From positions 1 through 52,298 of the forward strand of contig SGPL01000210.1 of the NCBI GenBank assembly GCA_004802705.1: a stretch of DNA of 52,298 nt. The letters are read 5' to 3'. The notes beneath the pieces were generated by a model. The model ran no database searches. It saw nothing but the letters and a program-made list of their open reading frames with translations, and was not told the origin of the DNA. Position numbers and translations under genes: made by a program. This document shows, piece after piece, positions 44,237-52,298 of this stretch. The DNA comes from Bondarzewia mesenterica. Taxonomy: Eukaryota; Basidiomycota; Agaricomycetes; Russulales; Bondarzewiaceae. How positions within the stretch are numbered: the stretch's first letter is position 1; each line of letters begins with the position of its first letter.

Positions 44237-46390
44237 TCACAGAGAGAACAACTCTGTATGCAGCGCGATCCCACCCATTCTAACGCCGTGCGATAGCAAC
44301 AGTTTGGCAACGGCGTTTTGTGCCTCCCTCGTCATCCTCTCGGGCCCACTAGCACAGACAGCAACACCGCCACCCTCTCCGACCCATTGCAAATCGGGTT
44401 TCATTGATTCCAGAGCTTCGGGATCAGTCGATGATGGTCGCGAGGTAGGTGGCATAATGAGCTCCTTCAACAGGGTCTGAACTGACGGTTTCTCAATCGT
44501 CACCATAGAATTCAAAATTGCTGGAACGGCTTCAGGATTGCAGAGGCAGGTGACGAAGATAGAGATGTGCAGATCTACGGATGACCCGGCTGCGATGTTG
44601 GCAATCTCCATGAGCATGGGCGCAAACCATTCAATGCATCCTAAACCCCCATAAGAATGGATGAGCTACTGAGAAAGCTCGGAGTTGTCGAGAGGACCTA
44701 CCGAACGATCGGATGGCCCAGGCAAATTCAATTCTTCGTGTTCGCTCGCCTCCACTTCGCCCCAGCTTCACGCATCGCCCTACGATATCATCCAACAGGC
44801 CTAACGTGAACGTCGCTCCTGCTCCGCCGGCGACAAGGAGCACACTCTCGTAGCTCCCCAAATCTACGCTGCATCCACCGTATGGGCCGTCCAACATCAC
44901 TTGCACGGGAATGTCGGTGACCTCATCCTTTTTCTCACCTAATAACCCAGCAAGCCGGGCCTGTTCTGTTCTTGCATACTTATGCAAGGCCCGAGTCCAG
45001 TCCCCTTTGACGCGTGCACCGAGCAAGAGTGCGCGGGAGGGAATGCAAGAAGAAGACGTAGGAGCATTAAGGATGGTCAAAGGATGCGATTCGAAGACGC
45101 GTCCGCCAAAGAAGACGCGAAGGCGGACATGTTGTCCAGCTTCCCATCCTCCATCGGAATCCTGAACTTGAATCTATTGGGGACAATTCGATTCAGTAAC
45201 GGATGCCGGAAGACGTTAAATTTACAATACTAACAATTGTCATTTCTTCGCCCATAGGTGACAATGTCGCATCTTTGATCCGGTAACGGAACAAGCGCAT
45301 AAGCAAGTCAAGTCCATAGAAGGCCAACGGTGGGTAGATCCAAGGGGCGGCGTATATCGTGTGGTAGCATAAGGTGACGAAGAAGGCCACGTACGTGAGG
45401 ATGCTAGAACACGACTCAAACGCTGAATTCGCAGAAGATTGAAGATGCGAAAACGTACTGAATAATGAAAAAGAATTGATAGAAGAATAGTCTGACAGGC
45501 CTTAACGAGGTCAGGACAATGATACAGAGTAGGGCGAAGGTTGCTACGCCCGATGTCTCCTTCTGCTGGCCAAGAATCGGAAGACTATACTGCAAGTGGT
45601 TTCGAATCCAAAGTGACCCGTGGATCACGGCTCCCAAGAACACACCTCGACCGGACCAACGGTGGACGTAGTTCAGTTTCTCATAACCATTCCCGGGTCC
45701 GAGCAAAAGAGACAAGATCGAGTTCTTGGTGGCGAACAAAAATACAACGGGCAGTTGAGCAATGGCGAGGAATCCTTAGAGACCATCTAGGAGTTAGCAT
45801 CGAAACAAGGACAGCACCAAGGGAGTAAATGTTGTACCTGCGCGGTTCGGATTGTCTATCAAGGGCGCATTCAAAGTGATGCAGAGGATGATAGTGATGA
45901 TATAGCCAACCACCACAAGAACTAAAATAAATTTTTGTAATCAGAGGCTGAGTTTCGAAAATGGAAGACAATAGAATGCATACTCTGCCCCAGGTCCAAA
46001 CCGACGCCCATTGGCGACCACAAAAGCACGGAGCCGATAGTTTGAAGCAACGCGGCAAGCTTTCGATTCTTACGCTTCGGAATCCTCTCTTTGGCTTCCG
46101 CAGATGCATACCACTTGCCGGCGACGTCCTCCCAGATACCAAAGAGGCCCGTGAAGGCTCGTCGGGATCTTACTGCACGAACGGATCGAGGGAGAGATGC
46201 GACAATTACCAAACCCAAGGCAACAGTCCATACTATAGAGAACTTTTTCTGCCATTTAGGATCCTCCTGGTACGAGCTGAACAAATTCTACACGTCAATA
46301 GTTGCACATCCCACCCATATCACAGAGGAAGACATACTTGTAGACCTGAAGACTGTCAGGAATGACTGGAGGCGCGCCGTAGCCTGACAT
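44237..46390 (-). CDS. ferric/cupric reductase (FRE family) transmembrane component
   Basis: Starts ATG at 46390 (MSGYGAPPVIPDSLQ), stops TGA at 44237-44239. Exons include 46346-46390, 45984-46287, 45838-45921, one starting 45774, one ending 44702, and 44237-44640. Membrane helices are evident (FSIVWTVALGLVIVASL; ILVVVGYIITIILCITL). Both bis-haem motifs are present as H-x13-H: HRWSGRGVFLGAVIH and HILTYVAFFVTLCYH. The FAD region has AGQHVRL and ESHPLTI, with Leu for the usual Phe in HPFT. The NADPH region has GPYGG, LVAGGAGATFTLGLLDDI and a C-terminal ALHTELFSL. The enzyme passes electrons from NADPH across the membrane to reduce Fe3+ or Cu2+ before uptake. It lies close to a Ctr copper transporter on the same strand. 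Confidence 0.93.
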
Positions 46391-47023
46391 GCTTATCGAT
46401 CCTGACAAAAAAAAAAAAACCCCTCGATTGACTGAAAGNCGAGAGCTCTTGANGTGCTCTTAAGACCTTCCAGCCTCTCAAATCAGTAGACAAGTTGGCG
46501 GGTGGTCGAGGAGAAGTGCAGTGGCTGGACTACTTGAATCGGTATCTATTTGGCAGAGCCAAACAAACGTGAAAAAACTTTTTTCACCTTCTCCTGATGA
46601 TCCCGGTCACCACCCTTTCCATTACCTCCTTCCCTTCGCCGTTGTGCCCGAGATGTTGATTCTGCGCCGAAAAGCGCAGTCTCAGGCATGGAGATCAGAT
46701 CTACAGATGCATGCGATACGCTCCCAGATAAAGTCATCATATATTCGCGAGGTGTTAAAGCCAATAGGGTTAAGACCCTCCCCAGTAATTATTCCATAGG
46801 GTCATAGACAAATGTAGACATGAATGCATGAGTATTGTGAAGTCTAATGGGAATTGCGTGCATTGAAAGAATGGTACGATAGCATGCAGAATGATTGAAT
46901 GGTCCATGCCGAATGTCATAACGAAAGCATAATGCGCCTGCGCTTGAGTGAGTGATTCTGAAAAAGTTCAGTCCATAGCGAGTTTTATATCAAACATAAA
47001 AAATCAAGAAATCCAACGAGTCA
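46391..47023. other. intergenic region upstream of the ferric reductase
   Basis: Contains an A12 run at 46408-46419 and two undetermined bases (46439, 46453). A 92-codon ORF at 46521-46799 (+) has no family features. No gene is supported. Confidence 0.5.
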
Positions 47024-47935
47024 TCAATGTCGCAGTCTAGCCAACCTTTCCCTAACTTCCATCAACGCCCTCCCCCTCCCATACCTGTTCCCCTTCTCCC
47101 CCTTCTCCATCAACACATTATATCCCGTCCGGAGCAACAGGTCTCCCAACACCCTGTTGCGCTCGAATTTTGACCAGTTACCCTGAACCTCAATCTCCCA
47201 TCGCGCTCTGTCCCACCGATCTGACTTCAAGATTATACCCCTCGACGCAGCAACCTTCTCTATGCGCCTCCTCTGCGTCTCATCATCCCCCCCGATAATG
47301 TTCATGATCATCCCAAATCCTTTCCAATCGCCACGATGCACAGCCATACGCGCCATCACATATTGCCCCACGCTCTCAAAGGTATACCCCCTTGGCCCGT
47401 CAGGCGTTACCAGCTTCTGCTTAAACGGCGCGCGGTACCAAGGTGAGAGCCAGCCGTTAACGTCGTTTGGCCGACCAAAGTAGACGTATCCGGCATCATA
47501 CGGAGGCGGTGTATGGGAAGCATGAGATGGAGGCGCATGATGATTGACGAACCGGACACGACACCCTTCGGGCTCCCGGTCACGGTGTGTCCGATGTCGC
47601 TGCTGGGAGCTGGATGACCCCGACGACGGAGGCGGCGTCCACTGTGGTACTGGCGGGGCATGCACCGGACAGCGTAGCGGAGAAGGCTCGTGGTGCTTTC
47701 GCTCAAGCGGAGGCTGGTATGGCTTGTAAGTATGTCTCGTACGCGATTTCGGCGTTCGCATGTCGCGTCGAGAGGTTGACTCTGGGTACCGAGGCTGGTG
47801 TGTAGGCACCGGCTGGTACGCAAAAGAAGGATTCAGACATGATTGGAGCCCAGGCATAAGTGAGGATATAGCGCTCCATAGATACGCGGGAGGTTGTCGT
47901 GAGCAGGAGGATCCAGTCCAAAATGCAGGCGCCAT
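47024..47935 (-). CDS. NADAR-domain (YbiA-like) protein
   Basis: A single exon of 303 codons from ATG at 47935. The first 150 residues are disordered, rich in Pro, His, Arg and Ser. The NADAR domain follows: YVYFGRPNDVNGWLSPWYRA, then YTFESVGQYVMARMAVHRGD (the E and QY of the F-x-S-x-E-x-x-M/V signature), then a helical part ending RWEIEVQGNWSKFERN and LGDLLLRTGYNVLME. Bacterial YbiA removes sugar from riboflavin intermediates, and other NADAR enzymes process ADP-ribose-type N-glycosides. The substrate of this one is unknown. It sits between ferric reductase and copper transporter, all on the minus strand. Confidence 0.82.
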   Translation of the reverse strand: MAPAFWTGSSCSRQPPAYLWSAISSLMPGLQSCLNPSFAYQPVPTHQPRYPESTSRRDMRTPKSRTRHTYKPYQPPLERKHHEPSPLRCPVHAPPVPQWTPPPSSGSSSSQQRHRTHRDREPEGCRVRFVNHHAPPSHASHTPPPYDAGYVYFGRPNDVNGWLSPWYRAPFKQKLVTPDGPRGYTFESVGQYVMARMAVHRGDWKGFGMIMNIIGGDDETQRRRIEKVAASRGIILKSDRWDRARWEIEVQGNWSKFERNRVLGDLLLRTGYNVLMEKGEKGNRYGRGRALMEVRERLARLRH

Positions 47936-48424
47936 ATTCCGAACACAACTAGTTGAATGCTTGGTGGTATGTAGAGCATCCTCAAAGGCGGGATCTTATA
48001 GCCGTCGCAGATGCGAGAGGGACCCTCTGTCTCTGACAACCACCCCCATCTGAACGATGGCCGATGAAGGTCCCAACGCGCGATGGTATTGTCCACATCT
48101 GGCGGGAACAAGCATCGGGTACCACAGAGAGCGAACTGCTGGGAGAGACGTTGGTCCGAATGGCGCGCACGTGGAACAAAAGGCGGCATATACAAAAAAG
48201 CAAATGCAGCGCCCGATCACTGAGACACAGGCATATTGTTCACCTACCTATTCAGGGCGAGTTGAATGAAAGAAGAAGGAAGGACCATTAATGGAATCAC
48301 AGCAGCAGGACTAAGACCGTCCAAAACCAGTGAATAGAGGAAACGTACGCTGTACAAATACGGACAAATGACATAGCCGATGGAAGTAGCGCTTTGCACG
48401 GCAGACAGCTCAACGCGAAGTGAT
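47936..48424. other. intergenic region
   Basis: Short overlapping ORFs occur on both strands (47982-48291) without features. I see no further gene between the NADAR gene start and the copper transporter's stop. Confidence 0.45.
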
Positions 48425-49135
48425 TCAGTGAAGGTGGGCACCGTTATGCGTATACCGTCCAAATAATGTCTCTCCGACTCCCAATCCCACGACGACCGAC
48501 AGGATGAATCCGACTTGAAACGTCCTGTGCAATCATTAGTATTCACGGATATCGGACCGCAAAGCCGCAGGCTGTGCGGTAGCGTATAAAAAAGACGCAC
48601 ATCACCGCCAACATAAAGAGGAAGGTCAGAAGGCTCTGGGCAACATGCACGATTCCCCTTGGTATATCATGAGCCGGAATGAAGGGAAGCGCAACGCGCC
48701 TGCTGGCTAGGGAATGAAGAGATGTCCTATTCTTGTCCGACTCCCAAGTGCTGGGAAGAGCTTGGACATTCAATTTGTTGGATAATTCAATCTGCGCTCT
48801 TCGAAAAAAGATGAATATAAATAAGAAACGAAGAATCGACGAACACACCTCGCATGCCAATGTATCTCCATGACCGCTCTCATTGCAGCCATCCACCGGT
48901 CCAACAAAGCCAACATGAATAACCCGATGCATGTTCCTACCATCGTTCCGGCACTACTCGGGACCCAGCCGAGGAACCATAGGTTGTCGCCGGGGGTGAA
49001 GTGCAAGTACATGATCATGTTGCCCATCGACAGGGACATGCCTTGATCCATATTCATGTCCATCCCATTGTCATGGGCGACGGTGAGATTGGCAAGACAA
49101 GAGAGTATTAAGACAGCGTTGAGGCGGAAAGACAT
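48425..49135 (-). CDS. Ctr-family copper transporter
   Basis: Exons 48849-49135, 48601-48798 and 48425-48524 join in frame to 194 residues. A signal-like N-terminus (MSFRLNAVLILSCLANLTVA) precedes the Met-rich copper-binding ectodomain HDNGMDMNMDQGMSLSMGNM. TM1 follows a LWFLGWVPSSAG segment. A cytoplasmic loop leads to TM2 with the MxxxM selectivity filter (FMLAVM), which the exon 2/3 junction splits, and TM3 with glycine packing (VVVGLGVGETLFG). It ends in a short His-containing tail (HNGAHLH). Ctr proteins form trimers that import Cu(I) across plasma or vacuolar membranes. Complete and of typical length. Cu(I) could be supplied by the nearby FRE-type reductase. Confidence 0.92.
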
Positions 49136-50621
49136 GTTGCTCTCTCTGTTGGAGATGGGTACAAAGGGACGGTGCTAAAGCGCTGACTGCCAAACAGCCG
49201 TCGTCGATGTGGGAACTGAGTCGGAAGACTTTAAAACCAAAAGGGGGTAAGTGGTCGCAAATACAACCAAACACAGATAAGCATCCTTCAGCCACATCTT
49301 CACTCACCTACACTGTGACTTGGGGGGTTGTCTACGGATGAGCGAAGTACAATCTGAAACAAGGGAAATGCAATGCTGCTGGAAAGACGAGATTGATAAA
49401 TGAAGGAGGGGCTAGGATGAGTGAAACGCCAACAACTGTCCTAGTTGTACGAACCGTGTCATAACGTTGTCCATGTTTGCAGTTCCCGAGTCAGGGCCGT
49501 TGTCTTTGCGGCCGCCGCCTAATACGCCATCGGCCTCATGATGGGAAGGTTTATAAATGAACCGTACTCGGCGGTCGCGATGCATGCATGAGACAAGGCT
49601 GTGTTGCCCGACATGGCCTCAAGCATCAAAGAGCGGCTCACCGAACATTGCATGGAAGGACGACGCGGACAAGCCACAGAAGTAACGGAAGACAGAATGA
49701 GGGAGACCGAGGAAGGATAAAGAAAGGGTAAGCGATATCCAGACAAGGCATGCATGCAAACAACTGCCAACGAATCGTGCTGCGCAAACGGATTGAGGAG
49801 CAAAGCAACGGTTGAAGCAAGCGAGGTAGCCAGAGAGTCAAAGATGCGAAAATACCTTATCAAACTTCCTGTAAAAACATCATCGCCAATCATCATCGAG
49901 GCCAAAAAAGGGGGATGTGATGCAGATATTGGAACAAAAGGCAGGTAAAGCGGCGAATGGAGTATCAATGACCTAAGCCCAAGGATGCGACCTAGTATCG
50001 AAGAGGGATGACAATTGTGAGCAGGAGATGAAACAGTAGGAGTGTTTGTGCGAGGTCGTATCGAGTTTCGTGAGGGACGTCCTCTCACTCGACAACGGGC
50101 CAATGACGGGGAAAACTGACGAAGCGAGCATATAGCGAAGGTCAGAGTCCCGACACAAGACCAAAAAAAAAACATTCAGGATGGCGAATGAAGGAATTGT
50201 GGATGTCGCCGTAGAAGTCGGCCAGCAAAGAGGAGAACTTGTCCCAGGATAGCCTTTGTGGTAGAGATTCATGAGGACTGTGCTCTCACCCAACCACAAA
50301 AACTATCCTGAGGTCACAAATACAAGTACTTCAACGGAGGTCGGGGAGACGAACGTGGCATGTATACAGACGATGGGTTGCGCAGACTTCAGAGACGATG
50401 ATCAAGGCGGACAGCAACAGGAGTGTCATCAATCGCCAAGCGAAAATGGCGCAACCCTCTGGCTGACGTAACTAAGAGCCCTTTTTGTGATTGGCTGCCC
50501 CCGGCCAAATACGCGCAAATTGTCAGCCACTGACTATAGAAACTTGGTCAGTAATTTCATAGATTTTACTATCCCCCTCAGCCTACAGAGTTGTATCTGT
50601 CAATTCGGTTGAAGACATATA
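49136..50621. other. region with a possible unrecognised minus-strand gene
   Basis: A 218-codon minus frame (49519-50175) has a protein-like C-terminal end (GNTALSHACIATAEYGSF) but a low-complexity middle. Upstream, a different frame reads WDKFSSLLADFYGDIHNSF before a GT donor at about 50176. These could be exons of one spliced gene of about 50290-49519, but I could not build a consistent model and do not recognise the family. Confidence 0.3.
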
Positions 50622-50845
50622 CTAGGGAGCGCCGACTGCATCGGCAGCAACCTTGCTTGCGAAATCCCTTGAGACATTTTCTACATTTTTACATTTTGTA
50701 TTATATTTGTACAGTATGAAATAGCTTGTTAAAAGCAACGTGACCCCCCCCCGTGGCCACCCAGTCGTTATTGATATGGATGAACCAGGTTCATCCCGAA
50801 TGCCAGTCAGATGGAACGAACAAGGCGATGATGTGCGTGGGGATA
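50622..50845 (-). repeat. dispersed repeat, copy B (inverted relative to copy A)
   Basis: The reverse complement matches 16365-16562 over most of its length, including the 17-bp palindrome (GATGAACCAGGTTCATC, 50779-50795), the TACTGTACAAATATAATACA block and the terminal GGCGCTCCCTAG. Copy B differs by indels around an extra C9 run and a T-rich stretch. Non-coding. Confidence 0.75.
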
Positions 50846-51139
50846 GTGGAGGAGGAGGAATTGATAGATGAAAGGGGTGGCTTAGATGGACAAGAACTCG
50901 AAATGCACTCAGGTGCTTGAGAGGCGAGCGAATGCGGGTTTCGATCCGGGTGGACTGCCCCTTCTGCTCGATCCAATCCACGCCACTTGACGAGCACCAC
51001 GGAACATGAGATAGCAACTAGGAGCACGGCAGCTGCAGACTGGGGACAAAAATACAACATCGGAAAGGCGCACGAAGAAAAGATAACGGAATCCGGGTCC
51101 GTGCGAAAGAAGGAAGGATGGGTTGTCAACACATCGCAT

Positions 51140-52298
51140 TTAAGCCCGAATACTGCCGATGAGCGCTGCACCAGCGAGATTGTTCACGGCACCGGCACCG
51201 GCACCGCCTGCGATTCTGTTCAACACTTGATTCATGGGCCGCCGCTGCCGCCTGTGCGACGGCTCGTCCGCTTCGATGGTCTCCCGGAAAAACTGCGTGC
51301 GAACGAACGAATCGTCAGTCGTCGGCTTTTGCTTTTGCTTGGAAGGACGAAAGCGCAAGAAAGGAGGGGGGAGGAAAAGGGAGAATTCGTACCTTGGTGA
51401 GGAACTTCGCCGAATCTTTGGGGTACCGTCTCTGCATCTCGTAATCGATGTACGTGACTCCAAATCGCGTCACATACCCATCCGCCCTGTAGATGGACCA
51501 GACAAAATATAATTATTACATCCACCTATCGAGAATGGAGGGAGAAACAATTTCTCAAAAAGAAATGAATGCTTACCATTTGAAGTTATCCAACAAGCCT
51601 GCAGAGGGATGTAACCCATTTTCAATTATTCGGTCAGTGTTACAGGACACAGGAAGAGTCAGACACCCACTCCAGGGGAAATAAGCCTTAATATCGACTC
51701 CGTCCTCGACAGCAGTGGCGAGCAGCGTGGCTGTCATACCTTGGAAATATTCCATGCGGTCCGCGTCATGCAGCGCCTGTTCGACGAGCATGTTATGCTC
51801 GTCCTTTACCGCGAACCCATTCTNGATCACACTGCGCATCCGCTCATGGTCAGTGTCAATCCTATTTTTCTTTGTTCCACCCGAAAGGAACGAATGATAG
51901 ATGTTACTGACTATATTGATTTTTGGTACCTCTAGATCAGGAAATCGAACGGTGAGTCCTGAAGATATGGGGTGTGAGGGAACCATCGAAGTCATTCCTG
52001 AACCTGTCATCGTCGTCGGATGCAGCTTGCGCTGGTATGAGAACGTCGGTTGGAACGCCGGTGCGACCATCTGCTTGTGCAAATTGCATACAGCCGCATA
52101 ATTACCTAAATCAGCGTGGAATGCGGTGGCTTTGATGGATGGTTAGGAGTGAGGAGATCCAAGACGAGTGAGTCTGCTTTGGCTTGAGAGGAATAATAGT
52201 GTACCGCAATGGAGACTCTGCGAGAGGCGATGTGCGACGTCCCGATGCCGCTACTACCACAGAGGTCAAGGTGAGCCAAGGATTCGAGGTCTGATAGA
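51140..52298 (-). CDS. GH1 beta-glucosidase, C-terminal part (continues past the right edge)
   Basis: Exons at 51140-51292, 51393-51486 and from 51577 upward give a clear family 1 glycoside hydrolase C-terminus: NGFAVKDEH, ALHDADRMEYFQG, AVEDGVDIKAYFPWS, then LLDNFKW, ADGYVTRFGVTYIDYEMQRR and PKDSAKFLTKFF. The tail is extended by a basic and Gly/Ala-rich segment (AGGAGAGAVNNLAGAALIG). These enzymes hydrolyse terminal beta-glucosides. The nucleophile motif (I/V)-T-E-N-G is reduced to VI-x-NG, and the base at 51825 is undetermined (NAG; Glu if G). Sequence upstream of about 51910 does not read as GH1 in any frame I tried, so the N-terminal half is either off the edge, separated by unresolved introns, or degenerate. 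Confidence 0.7.

Overview
The window reads as nuclear DNA of a filamentous basidiomycete, most likely an Agaricomycete. Host genes are split by many short GT-AG introns (mostly 50-110 nt, a few of 35-40 nt) and exons as small as 1-5 nt. The recognisable families (Egh16-like secreted protein, IML2/DUF3808, YML020W-like hydrolase, F-box proteins with a long serine/lysine-rich lead-in, RecQ-like accessory helicase, Gypsy elements) are typical of that group. An assignment to Ceratobasidiaceae (Rhizoctonia-like) would fit but is only an impression. Runs of N mark draft assembly.

Repeat-rich left part (1-20 kb). An AT-rich, gene-poor stretch (about 1.3-3.2 kb) precedes a nearly full-length Ty3/Gypsy LTR retrotransposon on the minus strand (3248-10130). 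It has 174-bp LTRs that contain a telomere-like (CCCTAA)3 block, a PBS, a PPT, a frameshifted gag, and a pol frame that stays open over 1.36 kb of codons except for seven stops, all TGA. Its right LTR cuts off the 3' end of a nucleotidyltransferase-like gene. Then come an intact secreted Egh16-like gene (12286-14289, +), an ORC6-like gene (15153-16108, -), a dispersed repeat, a 660-bp non-autonomous DNA transposon with 32-bp inverted ends and an 8-bp target duplication, and a RecQ-like helicase gene abutting a truncated fragment of another accessory gene.

Host-gene part (22-52 kb), mostly minus strand: IML2-like TPR protein (22016-25040), a 996-residue serine-rich coiled-coil protein (26354-29515), an unknown 214-residue protein (32603-33343), an aldo/keto reductase (33904-35569, +), a YML020W-like alpha/beta hydrolase (36007-40412), tRNA-Asp(GTC) (40710-40781, +), an F-box/C2H2 protein (41029-43814), a ferric reductase (44237-46390), a NADAR-domain protein (47024-47935), a Ctr copper transporter (48425-49135), a second inverted copy of the dispersed repeat (about 50622-50845), and the 3' part of a GH1 beta-glucosidase running off the right edge.

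Functional grouping: ferric reductase, NADAR protein and Ctr copper transporter lie head to tail on one strand within 5 kb and could form a small metal-uptake neighbourhood (inference). Otherwise the host genes look like ordinary, unlinked housekeeping and accessory genes. The most unusual items are the TGA-only decay of the Gypsy element, the telomeric motif inside its LTRs, the well-formed MITE, and two consecutive micro-exons (5 nt and 1 nt) that supply the catalytic Asp of the aldo/keto reductase.
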